From Desulfobacteraceae bacterium (GTDB lineage Bacteria > Desulfobacterota > Desulfobacteria > Desulfobacterales > Desulfosarcinaceae): 35,422 nucleotides of DNA. Under the pieces are notes generated by a model, which was not told where the DNA came from, made no database searches, and worked only from the letters and a program-made list of their open reading frames with translations. The stretch is from NCBI GenBank assembly GCA_003599575.1, contig QZKV01000188.1, positions 1 to 35,422 of the forward strand, given 5' to 3'. Position 1 is the stretch's first letter, and each line of letters begins with the position of its first letter. Positions 8,443 to 17,435 of the stretch are shown piece after piece. The position numbers were made by a program, and so were the translations under genes.

Positions 8443-11400
8443 TCAAGTACCGGGCACCTGCTTTCCCTCCAGGTACTTTTTCAGGAAGCGCGCCGTATGC
8501 GATTTGCCGGTCTTGCCCAGCATCTCCCTGGGCGAGCCGACCGCCACCACGCGGCCGCCGGCCGCGCCGCCCTCGGGGCCCAGATCGATGATGTAGTCGG
8601 CGGATTTGATCATCTCCATGTTGTGTTCGATGGCGACCACGCTGTGGCCCTGGTCGACCAATCCCTGCAGGACATCCAGCAGCCGCTGCACATCGGCCAG
8701 GTGCAAGCCGGTGGTCGGCTCGTCCAGGATGTACAGGGTCCGCCCGCCGGCCGGTTGGGCCATCTCCCGGGCCAGCTTGATGCGCTGGGCTTCGCCGCCG
8801 GATAAAGTCGGGCTGGGCTGGCCGAGCTGCAGATAGCCCAGACCGATGTCGCAGACAAACTGCACGGCCCGGCGGATGCGCGGGATGGCCGAAAAGAACT
8901 GCAGCGCCTCGGCAAAGGTCATATGGAGCACATCGGCGATGGTTTTGCCCTTGTAAAGCACGGCCAGCGTTTCCGCGTTGAAGCGCCCGCCGCCGCACAC
9001 CTCACACGGCACGTAGACATCGGGCAGGAAGGCCATTTCCACTTTGGGGCGTCCCTGGCCCTTGCAGGAAGTGCAGCGGCCGGCCTCCACATTAAAGGAA
9101 AATCGCGCCGGCGCATAGGCGCGCGCGCGTGCCTCGGGAAGCTGGGCGAACAGGTTGCGGATGTCGGTCAAAAAACCCACATAGGAGGCCGGCACCGAAC
9201 GCGGCGTCCGGCCGATAGGGGAGTGGTCCACTTCCAGGACGCGGGCCAGGTCCTGCCAGCCGGTCATCTCACGGCAATAGCCGTTGCCGGCGGCCTTTTT
9301 TTGCAGGCGGCGATGCAATTCCTGATAGAGCGTCGTTTTCACCAGGCTCGATTTGCCCGAACCGCTCACGCCGGTCACGCAGACCAGGCGGTTGAGCGGC
9401 AGGCGCACGTCGATGTTTTTCAGGTTGTTGGCCGACGCGCCGGCGATGGCCACGAAGGGCTTTCGCCGATACGGCCGCAGCCGGCTGGTGATAGCGCCGT
9501 CGCCGCCGTCGAACACGGCCCCGGTCACCGATCCCGGCGCCTTGCGCAGATCCGCAAGGCGCCCGACCGCCACCACATGGCCGCCCTCGGCGCCGGCGCC
9601 GGGTCCCAGGTCGATCACCGTGTCGGCGGCGCGGATGGTCTCCTCATCATGTTCGACGACGATGATGGTGTTGCCCCGGTCGCGCAGCTCGCACAGGGCC
9701 TCGACCAGGATGTGGTTGTCGCGCGCGTGCAGGCCGATGGTGGGTTCGTCCAGGATATAGGTGACGCCGGTCAGGTTGGAGCCCAACTGCGCCGCCAGGC
9801 GCACCCTCTGGGCCTCTCCGCCCGACAGCGTATCGCCCGAACGCGACAGGGCCAGATACCCCAGGCCGAGACGGTTCATCAGGGCCAGCCGCGTGGCCAG
9901 TTCGGTCACGATCGGTTCGGCCAGGAGGCTCTGGTGTTCGGGAAAGGCGATTTGGGCCAGCATGCCCTGCAGCACCTCGGCCGGCTGTTGCACCAGGTCC
10001 CAGATGGTGCGGCCCTGCACCTTGACGGCCAGCGCCGCGGGCTTGAGGCGGCTGCCCTGGCACTCGGGGCAGGTCCTGGCGTTCTCGACCGTTTCGAATT
10101 CATCCACCCCGACCACCCCCAGGCCGTCGCATTTGCCGCAGGCGCCCTGCGGGGAATTGAACGAAAACAGGCGCGGGTCGCCCTGCACGGCCCCGATGCC
10201 GCAAGTGGGACAGCGGCCGTGCACGCTGAACACCTCTTCGCTGCGGCTCTGCCGGTCCAGGACGATCAGGCTGCCGTCGCCCTCCTTGAGGGCGGTCGCC
10301 ACCAGGTCGGCCAGGCGCCGCTCAGCGCCTTTGCCGCGCGGCGTTTCCCCCACCACCAGGTCGATGTAGTGATCATGAAACCGACTCAGGGCCATGCCCG
10401 GTGCGATGTCGACTATCTTTCCGTCGATGCGCGCCCGCCCAAAGCCGAGTTTGAGCGCCCGTGCCAGCACATCCTTGTGAAACCCTTTGCGGCCGGCCAC
10501 CTTGGGCGCCAGCAGCAGGGCCGGACGGCGGCCGTAGCGCGCGCCGATCTGAACTTGCAGGGCCGCGGCGCTCTGGCGGGTCAGCGGACGCGCGCAGCCG
10601 GGGCAGTGCGGCGTGCCCAGCTTGGAAAAGAGCAGGCGTAAAAAATGGTACACCTCGGTCAGGGTGGCGACCGTGGAGCGCCGGCTGGTGTGGCTGATGC
10701 GCTGCTCGATGGCCACGGTCGGCGACAGTCCGCTGACCAGGTCCACCTCCGGGCGTTCCAGGATTTTCATGTATTGGCGCACATACGGGGCCAGGCTTTC
10801 CAAATAGCGCCGCTGGCCCTCGGCGAACAGGATGTCGAAGGCCAGGGTGGATTTGCCCGAGCCGCTCACGCCGGTCAGCACGACCAGCTGATTGTGCGGC
10901 AGGGCCAGGCTGATGTCCTTCAAATTGTGCTCGCGCGCGCCGCGTACGTGGATGGCGCGGCCGTTGCCGCCGGCCGGTGGCAGCGCATACACCGCCTGGG
11001 GTTCGCCGGCCGCGGCGGCGGCGCCGTCCAGGCAGGCCCTGAGAAAGCGGCCGGTGTGCGAGGCGCTTTCCCCGGCGATCGCTTCCGGCGTTCCGGCCGC
11101 AACCACCCGGCCGCCCGCATCGCCCCCGTCAGGCCCCAGGTCGATGACCCAGTCGGCGCACTTGATCACATCCAGGTTGTGTTCGATCACCAGAATGCTG
11201 TTGCCCTCGTCCACCAGCCGCTGCAGGACCTTCAAAAGGATGGCGATGTCATGAAAGTGCAGGCCGGTGGTGGGTTCGTCAAAGATCAGCAGGCGTTCCC
11301 GCCGGCCCTCGCCCAGGTAGCGCGACAGCTTGAGGCGTTGGGCCTCGCCGCCCGAAAAGGTCGAGATGGGCTGTCCCAGCCGGATATACCCCAGTCCCAC

Positions 11401-13758
11401 GCCGCTCAGCGGCATGAGGGGGGCCGTGATGCGGGCCTGGTCGGCAAAGAACGCCAGGGCCTGGTCCACGGTCATTGCGAGGATCTGGTGAATGTTGTGC
11501 CCGCGATAGGCAATCTCGAGCACCTCGGGCTTGAAGCGCCGTCCCTGGCAATCGGGGCAGGAGATCATCACGTCGGAAAGAAACTGCATTTCCACCAGTT
11601 CGAAGCCCTCGCCCTTGCAGGTGTCGCAGCGCCCGCCGTCCACGTTGAACGAAAAGTGGCCCGGGCCCAAACCCTTGGCGCGCGCCGCCTCGCTGTCGGC
11701 CAGGAGCTTGCGCACCGGGTCCATGGCCTTGGTATAGGTGAGCACGTTGGCGCGCGGCGTGCGGCCGATCGGCCGCTGGTCGATCAGTTCCACACAGGCG
11801 ATGCGTTCGGCGCCCTCGATGGCGCGGAAGCGGCCGGGGCGTCCTTCTCCGGCGCCCTGCAAGCGCTTGAGCCCCTTGTAAATGATCTCTTCGGCCAGCG
11901 TGGATTTGCCCGAGCCGCTCACGCCGGTCAGACAGACCAGCAGGCCCAGCGGTACGCGCACATCGATTTTCTGCAAATTGTTCTCGGCCGCCCCGCGCAC
12001 GCTCAGCCACTGCCCGCGCCGGGGCGCACGGCGGCGCGGCGGGAGGGGAATCCGCCGGCGGCCGGAGAGATACTGTCCGGTCAGCGATCCGCCGGCCTGG
12101 GCGGTCGGACCGAAGTACATGATCTGCCCGCCCTGCTCGCCGGCCTGGGGACCCAGGTCGAGCAGATAGTCAGCCGCGCGGATGATGGCCGGATCGTGCT
12201 CGACCACCACGATGGTGTTGGGCAGGTCGCGCAGGCGCTGCAGAATGCGGATCAGCCGCTCGTTGTCGCGCGGATGCAGGCCGATGCTGGGTTCATCCAG
12301 GACATACAGCGAATTGACCAGCGAAGCACCCAGGGCCGAGGCCAGGGCCACGCGCTGCACCTCGCCGCCCGAAAGCGTGCGCGACTGGCGGTCCAGGGTG
12401 AGGTAGCCCAATCCCACATCCTTGAGGTAGCGCAGCCGGCTAAGGATTTCACCGAGCACCAGCTGCGCGGCCTCGTCGGCGTCTTTGTCGTTCAAGGCCG
12501 TGAAAAAACCGAGGGCGTGTTCCACATTGAGCGCGTATATTTCGGCAATCGTGCGCCCGGCGACGCGGTAGAGCAGGGTTTCGGGTTTGAAGCGCGCGCC
12601 CCGGCACTGCGGACACAAATCGTAGCTGCGGTAACGCGATAAAAATACCCGCACGTGCATCTTGTAGGTGCGGGCCTCCAGCCATTGGAAATAGCCGCGG
12701 ATACCGTAGTAGTCCTTTGTGCCGTCGATAATCGCGCGCCGCTGCTCCTCGGGCAGCTGCGCAAAGGGTTTGTCCAGGGCGATGCCCCGGCGGCGGCAAA
12801 AATCGCTCAGATCGCGGTATTCGAATTTGCCCTCCTGCTCTCCGCCGAACGGCTTGATCGCTCCTTTTGCCAGGGACAGGTCGGGATTGGGGATGATCAG
12901 GTCCAGATCCATATCGATCACCCGCCCGAAGCCCCGGCAGGTATCGCAGGCCCCCAGCGGGCTGTTGAAGGAAAAGCGGTTGGGCAGCGGCGACGAAAAG
13001 GTCAGATCGCAATAGGCGCAATGCAGCCGGTCGGAAAAAGACCAATGCCGGCCGCCTTCCAGCCACACCTCCACGCGCCCGGCGCCGAAGCGCTGGGCCG
13101 TCTCCAGGGACTCGACGATGCGCTGCCGCTGGTCGGGCTTCAACAGCACGCGGTCGGCCAACACCTGCAGCACGAGGGGCAGCGCCTGCGCGTCCATGGC
13201 GTTCAACTCCTGAACTGTGCCCTCCATCCAGATCCGATCATATCCCAGGCGCAGCAGGTCCCTGCACGCCGCAGCAGCATCGCCGTTCAGCGCATAAGGA
13301 AACGTGATCACCATGCGCCGGCCATCGGCCCGGTCCGCGAGAGTGCGCCAGATCTGCTCGGGCACATCGGGCTGCACCGGCCGGCCGCAGCCGCTGCAAT
13401 GCAGCACGCCCTGCCGGGCAAAAAGCAACTTCACGTAATCGGTCAGCTCGGTCATGGTGCCCACGCTCGATCGCGACGTGCGCACCGGGTCCTTGCGGTC
13501 AATGGCGATGGCCGGCGGCACCCCCAGGATCTGATCGGCCTGGGGCCGGTCCATGCGGTCCATGAACTGGCGGGCGTAAGGCGAAAATGTTTCCACATAG
13601 CGGCGCTGGCCTTCGGCGTACAGGGTATCGAATGCCAGCGACGACTTGCCTGACCCGCTCACGCCGGTCACTACGGTCATGCGGTTCAGGGGAATATCCA
13701 GATCGAGTCCCTTCAGGTTGTTCTGACGGGCCCCGCGAATACGGATGCTCGGTTGCAT
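8443..13758 (-). CDS. uvrA: Double-length UvrA: two fused excinuclease ABC subunit A copies
   Basis: 1771 residues, about twice the usual 940. UvrA is the damage-recognition ATPase of nucleotide excision repair and loads UvrB. Four ABC ATPase sites are visible. The Walker A motif GVSGSGKS(S/T) occurs near residues 32, 611, 962 and 1462; there are four SGGE(A/V)QR signatures and four DEP(S/T)(I/T)GLH Walker B/D-loop motifs. Zinc-finger pairs CDTC..CPQC, CDTC..CPDC, CGKC..CPEC and CTSC..CEVC are also present. Copy 1 (about 1-940) has the UvrB-binding region and a full insertion domain between CDTCRGFG and CPQCRGARF. In copy 2 only about 15 residues separate CGKCDGLG from CPECQGSRL, so the insertion domain is essentially gone. 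Tandem UvrA is known from Chlamydia. Three long open frames on the opposite strand are codon-bias shadows. Confidence 0.96.
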   Translation of the reverse strand: MQPSIRIRGARQNNLKGLDLDIPLNRMTVVTGVSGSGKSSLAFDTLYAEGQRRYVETFSPYARQFMDRMDRPQADQILGVPPAIAIDRKDPVRTSRSSVGTMTELTDYVKLLFARQGVLHCSGCGRPVQPDVPEQIWRTLADRADGRRMVITFPYALNGDAAAACRDLLRLGYDRIWMEGTVQELNAMDAQALPLVLQVLADRVLLKPDQRQRIVESLETAQRFGAGRVEVWLEGGRHWSFSDRLHCAYCDLTFSSPLPNRFSFNSPLGACDTCRGFGRVIDMDLDLIIPNPDLSLAKGAIKPFGGEQEGKFEYRDLSDFCRRRGIALDKPFAQLPEEQRRAIIDGTKDYYGIRGYFQWLEARTYKMHVRVFLSRYRSYDLCPQCRGARFKPETLLYRVAGRTIAEIYALNVEHALGFFTALNDKDADEAAQLVLGEILSRLRYLKDVGLGYLTLDRQSRTLSGGEVQRVALASALGASLVNSLYVLDEPSIGLHPRDNERLIRILQRLRDLPNTIVVVEHDPAIIRAADYLLDLGPQAGEQGGQIMYFGPTAQAGGSLTGQYLSGRRRIPLPPRRRAPRRGQWLSVRGAAENNLQKIDVRVPLGLLVCLTGVSGSGKSTLAEEIIYKGLKRLQGAGEGRPGRFRAIEGAERIACVELIDQRPIGRTPRANVLTYTKAMDPVRKLLADSEAARAKGLGPGHFSFNVDGGRCDTCKGEGFELVEMQFLSDVMISCPDCQGRRFKPEVLEIAYRGHNIHQILAMTVDQALAFFADQARITAPLMPLSGVGLGYIRLGQPISTFSGGEAQRLKLSRYLGEGRRERLLIFDEPTTGLHFHDIAILLKVLQRLVDEGNSILVIEHNLDVIKCADWVIDLGPDGGDAGGRVVAAGTPEAIAGESASHTGRFLRACLDGAAAAAGEPQAVYALPPAGGNGRAIHVRGAREHNLKDISLALPHNQLVVLTGVSGSGKSTLAFDILFAEGQRRYLESLAPYVRQYMKILERPEVDLVSGLSPTVAIEQRISHTSRRSTVATLTEVYHFLRLLFSKLGTPHCPGCARPLTRQSAAALQVQIGARYGRRPALLLAPKVAGRKGFHKDVLARALKLGFGRARIDGKIVDIAPGMALSRFHDHYIDLVVGETPRGKGAERRLADLVATALKEGDGSLIVLDRQSRSEEVFSVHGRCPTCGIGAVQGDPRLFSFNSPQGACGKCDGLGVVGVDEFETVENARTCPECQGSRLKPAALAVKVQGRTIWDLVQQPAEVLQGMLAQIAFPEHQSLLAEPIVTELATRLALMNRLGLGYLALSRSGDTLSGGEAQRVRLAAQLGSNLTGVTYILDEPTIGLHARDNHILVEALCELRDRGNTIIVVEHDEETIRAADTVIDLGPGAGAEGGHVVAVGRLADLRKAPGSVTGAVFDGGDGAITSRLRPYRRKPFVAIAGASANNLKNIDVRLPLNRLVCVTGVSGSGKSSLVKTTLYQELHRRLQKKAAGNGYCREMTGWQDLARVLEVDHSPIGRTPRSVPASYVGFLTDIRNLFAQLPEARARAYAPARFSFNVEAGRCTSCKGQGRPKVEMAFLPDVYVPCEVCGGGRFNAETLAVLYKGKTIADVLHMTFAEALQFFSAIPRIRRAVQFVCDIGLGYLQLGQPSPTLSGGEAQRIKLAREMAQPAGGRTLYILDEPTTGLHLADVQRLLDVLQGLVDQGHSVVAIEHNMEMIKSADYIIDLGPEGGAAGGRVVAVGSPREMLGKTGKSHTARFLKKYLEGKQVPGT

Positions 13759-13961
13759 TTCAGCTCTGTCCTATCCTACTGCACCTGGTAAACAGGAAAT
13801 CAGCGAAAATTCATATCAATCCGAATGGAGTCCAGCGGATGCGGTCTTGGCCTATGGCATAGCCCGGGCGATTCAAACCGCTGCCGGCCATGTCGGACCG
13901 ATCAGGATTATCAAAATAATGCGCAAATGGGAAACGGCATAGTTGCGCGGGTGGTGGGGCT

Positions 13962-14615
13962 TCAGAAAAAAGCTTCCGAAAAAACAAAGGAGCCTTCAAA
14001 GCGCTGGTCTACAAGGCGCATGACATCGCGGATCATATCGGCGCGGCCGCACAAATAAAAATCATAGGCGCCCGGCTCGAAACGATTGTCCAGGCAAGCG
14101 TCGACGCGTCCGGCAAACGCCTCCGGCACCCTTTCAGGCTTAAAGGGGCCGGAAATGCACGGAATATAACGCCGGGCGGCCGGCGCCAATTCCGAACGGT
14201 AGTAGAGTTCCCCGTCCGAGCGCACTCCGTGAAGCAGATCGAAATCACGTACACCGGCGCGCGCAAACGCCACAAACGGCGCGATACCGGTGCCGGTGGC
14301 GATCAGTACGGCCCGGCGGGGTGAGGGCTTGAAGGTGAAGAATCCGGTGGCCGCGGTGATCTGAAAGGTTGCACCGATAGTGGCGCCGGCCAGGCGCGGC
14401 GAAAAAAGGCCCTGGGAAACGAGGCGCACGCAGATGGACAGTTCGGAATCTTTGGAGGGCCCCAGCAAAGTGTATTCGCGATCCGGAGCCTGGCCCGCAA
14501 AGCCGATTTTCTGGCCGGGAAGGAAGGTAAACCCGTGGGGACGGCTGAAGCGCAGTTCGAAGGTATCGCTGCTCAGCCACCGCCGGCCGGTGATATGGGT
14601 TGTGTAAAGCGGCAT
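13962..14615 (-). CDS. FNR-type FAD/NAD(P)H oxidoreductase
   Basis: 217 residues, about the size of a minimal ferredoxin/flavodoxin reductase. The N-terminal barrel has the FAD-binding REYTLLGP (R46, Y48, T49). The NAD(P)-binding half begins ATGTGIAPF (106-114) and has YLCGRADMIRDV near the end; the chain closes with an aromatic FSEAFF, which could stack on the flavin. Such enzymes move electrons between NAD(P)H and a ferredoxin, flavodoxin or rubredoxin. I chose the ATG at 14615; the frame also reaches a TTG at 14630. It lies 39 bp after the cobalamin adenosyltransferase on the same strand, and the rubredoxin-like gene is just before that, so it may reduce the corrinoid before adenosylation. 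Ferredoxin reductase alone is the fallback reading. Confidence 0.85.
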   Translation of the reverse strand: MPLYTTHITGRRWLSSDTFELRFSRPHGFTFLPGQKIGFAGQAPDREYTLLGPSKDSELSICVRLVSQGLFSPRLAGATIGATFQITAATGFFTFKPSPRRAVLIATGTGIAPFVAFARAGVRDFDLLHGVRSDGELYYRSELAPAARRYIPCISGPFKPERVPEAFAGRVDACLDNRFEPGAYDFYLCGRADMIRDVMRLVDQRFEGSFVFSEAFF

Positions 14616-14654
14616 GGATGCATCATCCAATGAAAATCGATTGGGCCGTTGCCA

Positions 14655-15239
14655 TCACCGAGGTGGAGTGCCCTGCCAGATGGTATCGGCCACGCCGGCC
14701 TGATGGTTCAGAAAGCGGGCCAGAACAAAAAAATAGTCGGACAGGCGGTTGAGAAGCACCAGAATACCGTTCAGGCCATCCCCGGATGTACCTTGCCCGC
14801 GTTCATGTTCGATCAACTCCATCACCTGGCGTTCGGCGCGCCGGCAGACCGTGCGGGCCAGGTGGGACCAGGCCGCCGATGGAATCCCGCCCGGCAAAAT
14901 GAATGATCTCAAGGCCGGCAGCTGTGCCTCCATGGCGTCGATCAGCGCTTCGATGCGGCGGCTGTGGGCGGGTCCGATGGGGTTCAAGCGCTCGAGGGCT
15001 TCGGCGGCGGAGGCTGCGGATAACCATGCCCCGGTGTCCAAAAGATCAGCCTGGATCTGCTGCAATTGGGCCGTCAACGGGTCCGAGGCCGCTCCCAGGG
15101 CGCCCAGCAAAGCCCCAACAACGCTGTTGAGTTCGTCCACCTCTCCATAAGAGTGGATGCGCACATGGCTTTTGGAAACACGCTCGCCGCTGAGCAGGCT
15201 GGTCTTGCCCTGATCGCCCGTCTGGGTATAGATCTTCAT
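14655..15239 (-). CDS. pduO: PduO-type ATP:cob(I)alamin adenosyltransferase
   Basis: 194 residues, normal for the stand-alone PduO/MmaB catalytic domain. The N-terminus KIYTQTGDQGKTSLLSGERV is the ATP-binding signature of the family and is followed by SYGEVDELNSVVG. The second conserved block is VCRRAERQVMEL, and the protein ends in an alpha-helical NRLSDYFFVLARFLN. The enzyme attaches the adenosyl group of ATP to Co(I) corrinoid, giving adenosylcobalamin for mutases and dehydratases. Its ATG overlaps the stop codon of the rubredoxin-like gene by four bases (ATGA), implying translational coupling, and a flavin reductase follows. Reduction of Co(II) to Co(I) is the difficult step in this reaction, so these neighbours make sense as its electron supply. 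Confidence 0.95.
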   Translation of the reverse strand: MKIYTQTGDQGKTSLLSGERVSKSHVRIHSYGEVDELNSVVGALLGALGAASDPLTAQLQQIQADLLDTGAWLSAASAAEALERLNPIGPAHSRRIEALIDAMEAQLPALRSFILPGGIPSAAWSHLARTVCRRAERQVMELIEHERGQGTSGDGLNGILVLLNRLSDYFFVLARFLNHQAGVADTIWQGTPPR

Positions 15240-15367
15240 TGGGTCTCCGTGCCGGATGCTTCGGTCAGGCGTTCAAACATTTTGGCCGGTGCGCCGCATA
15301 CCGGGCAGCGGTATGGCGGCTGTTCGCCGTCATGGATATAGCCGCAAACCATACAACGCCAGCGCAT
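15236..15367 (-). CDS. Mini-rubredoxin, 43 residues
   Basis: The whole protein is essentially one rubredoxin knuckle pair: C5MVC8GYIHDGEQPPYRC21PVC24GAP, four cysteines for one Fe(Cys)4 site, followed by a short FERL tail as in the C-terminal domain of rubrerythrin. It is shorter than classical rubredoxin (about 52 residues). I start it at the ATG at 15367, which has GAGGAG nine bases upstream; the longer open frame to 15448 lacks conserved sequence. The stop overlaps the start of the adenosyltransferase gene by four bases. Likely role: one-electron carrier for a neighbouring redox or corrinoid enzyme. Confidence 0.85.
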   Translation of the reverse strand: MRWRCMVCGYIHDGEQPPYRCPVCGAPAKMFERLTEASGTETQ

Positions 15368-15649
15368 GATCGTTTGCTCCTCGTGTTTACAAATGGATGA
15401 GCGCATCTCATTCCCCCGATCCCCGGCATGGGGAACTCCGGCGAACAAACCTTAGCAGAACCGGGAACGGCTTTGCAACCGGTGTAATTCTCTTTTCACG
15501 ATGGACTTTTTAGCGTGCGTTGCATAATTTGCTTTCATCGCCCTGCCGGCGGGCCGGCCGGATTGTGCAGGATACAAAGGCCGGCTCCCGCAGTATTCCT
15601 GCAAATCGGCCGAAGGGCCGCTGACAATGCCCAAGGAAGGAATCCATCG

Positions 15650-16726
15650 ATGAATCAGCTGCTGATGATCGATATCGGGGCCGGTACACTGGATTTACTA
15701 TACTACAATGCCCGAAGCGGCGAACACTTCAAGGCCGTGGCGCCATCCCCTGTGCGCCACATCGCCCAACAGATCGAGGCCACCACCGGTCCGCTGGCGG
15801 TCACGGGGGTCGAAATGGGCGGCGGTCCGGTCACCGATGCCTTGCGGCGGCGCGCGCAAGTATGCGAGGTCGTTATTTCCCCCTCGGCTGCGGCCACCCT
15901 GCATCACGATCCGCAGAGGGTGCGCAGCTGGGGGATCACGATCGCCGATGAGCGGCAGGTCGAGCACCTGTCCGCAGAGCCCCGCTTTACGGCTGTTTGC
16001 CTGGGCGACGTTCAACCCGGGCGCATCGGGCGTGTCCTGGAGGGACTGGGCCTTCCAATGTCCTTCGCTGCCGTGGCCCTGTGCGCGCAGGATCACGGCG
16101 TGGCGCCCCCGGGCGTTTCCCATTTGGACTTCCGGCATCATTTGTACAAGGAGATGCTGGATCGCGATCCCACCCCGTACAACCTCCTCTTTCGTGGCGA
16201 TGCGGTGCCCGAGGCCTTCAGCCGGTTGCGCAGCATGGCCCTTGCCGCCCGCCAGCTCAATGCCCGCGAGGTGTATGTGATGGACAGCGGGATGGCGGCC
16301 ATGGCGGGCGCTTCCCAGGATGCCCAGGCGAACGGCAGGACACCCGTGATCGTTTTGGATATCGCCACTTCCCACACAGTAATTGCGGTTTTGGAAGCCG
16401 GCCAGGTGGCCGCCTATGTTGAGTACCACACCCGCGATATCACCGGCGAGCGGCTGGAAAAATTGATCGTCGATCTGGCCGAAGGCCGCCTGCAGCACGA
16501 GCAGATCCTGGCGGAGGGGGGCCACGGCGCATACATGCGCAGGAAGATCGGTTTTGCCAACATACAAGCCATCATCGTGACCGGTCCCAAGCGCCGCCTG
16601 ATGGCCGGGACCCGTCTGCCGGTGACCTGGGGCGCACCATGGGGCGACAACATGATGACCGGGACGGTCGGCCTGTTGGAATGCCTGCGCCGGCGTTTAG
16701 GAATGGCGCCGATCGCTTATATGTAG
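15650..16726 (+). CDS. DUF1786 family protein (ASKHA-like fold)
   Basis: 358 residues. The N-terminus LMIDIGAGTLDLLYYN resembles the phosphate-1 loop of the actin/sugar-kinase/Hsp70 (ASKHA) superfamily, and a second such strand VIVLDIATSHTVIAVLE occurs near residue 230. The C-terminus IIVTGPKRR plus GAPWGDNMMTGTVGLLE is typical of DUF1786 proteins, found in archaea and deltaproteobacteria and often annotated as pyruvate-formate-lyase-activating-like; that function is unproven. The ATG at 15650 is preceded by AAGGAAGG nine bases upstream; the open frame extends to 15515 without conserved sequence. It is divergent from the rubredoxin set and followed at 47 bp by a marC-like gene. Confidence 0.8.
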   Translation: MNQLLMIDIGAGTLDLLYYNARSGEHFKAVAPSPVRHIAQQIEATTGPLAVTGVEMGGGPVTDALRRRAQVCEVVISPSAAATLHHDPQRVRSWGITIADERQVEHLSAEPRFTAVCLGDVQPGRIGRVLEGLGLPMSFAAVALCAQDHGVAPPGVSHLDFRHHLYKEMLDRDPTPYNLLFRGDAVPEAFSRLRSMALAARQLNAREVYVMDSGMAAMAGASQDAQANGRTPVIVLDIATSHTVIAVLEAGQVAAYVEYHTRDITGERLEKLIVDLAEGRLQHEQILAEGGHGAYMRRKIGFANIQAIIVTGPKRRLMAGTRLPVTWGAPWGDNMMTGTVGLLECLRRRLGMAPIAYM

Positions 16727-16773
16727 CCGTTGGCCCCCGTTTCTGCAATTATGGATCGGAAAGGAAAGTGGCG

Positions 16774-17364
16774 ATGGAGGAATTCTGGCTCTGTTTTGTC
16801 CCCGTGTTCGTTGCCGTGGACGCTATCGGCGTGCTGCCGATTTTCGTCTCCCTGACCGACGGTCTCGACCCGAAGGTACGCCGGTCCATCCTGGTGCAAT
16901 CCATTTTTACGGCCATGGGAATCGTGATCATTTTTCTGCTGTTCGGCCCGGCATTGCTGCGGTTTCTGGGCATCACGGTGGCGGACTTCATGATTGCCGG
17001 GGGCGCCTTGTTGTTCGCCATCTCTTTGAGCGACCTGATCACCGGCGAAAAAAAGCGGCGCCAGGCCGATGCATCCCTCATGGGGGCGGTGCCCATCGGT
17101 ATTCCCCTGATCGCCGGACCCGCCTTGCTCACGACCACCATCGTCCTGGCCGAGGTCTATGGCAAATGGCTCACCGCGGGGGCGGTCATTGCCAACGTCG
17201 CCCTGGCCGGGCTCGTCTTCCAATTCGCCGATACCATCACCGGCTGGCTTGGGCGCAACGGCACACGCAGCGCCTCCAAAATTGCCAGCCTGCTGCTGGC
17301 CGCCATTGCCGTCATGCTGGTGCGCAAAGGGATCATGCAGGTGATTGCAAACCTGTCTCAATGA
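16774..17364 (+). CDS. MarC family integral membrane protein
   Basis: 196 residues, mostly hydrophobic, with about six membrane helices. Family marks are FVAVDAIGVLPIFVSLTDG at the start, the MIAGGALLFAISLSDLITG segment, and PIGIPLIAGPALLTTTIVLA with its conserved Gly/Pro pattern. MarC/YhgN proteins sit in the inner membrane; their transport role is unknown and the old link to multiple antibiotic resistance was not upheld. I start at the ATG at 16774, with AAGGA eight bases upstream; an in-frame GTG lies six bases earlier. It is probably co-transcribed with the DUF1786 gene. Only 71 bases separate its stop from the convergent synthetase gene and I see no clear terminator there. Confidence 0.9.
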   Translation: MEEFWLCFVPVFVAVDAIGVLPIFVSLTDGLDPKVRRSILVQSIFTAMGIVIIFLLFGPALLRFLGITVADFMIAGGALLFAISLSDLITGEKKRRQADASLMGAVPIGIPLIAGPALLTTTIVLAEVYGKWLTAGAVIANVALAGLVFQFADTITGWLGRNGTRSASKIASLLLAAIAVMLVRKGIMQVIANLSQ

Positions 17365-17435
17365 ACCGGCAAGGATGGCGCGGCGGTTGTAAAATCGAAA
17401 GCAGTAAGTTCGGATGCCCCCATGAACGATAACGG

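Noticed and set aside
8923..13653. Three long plus-strand open frames (about 572, 665 and 332 residues) opposite uvrA
   Set aside because: They exactly shadow the uvrA coding frame, have no recognisable motifs, and arise from GC-rich third positions.
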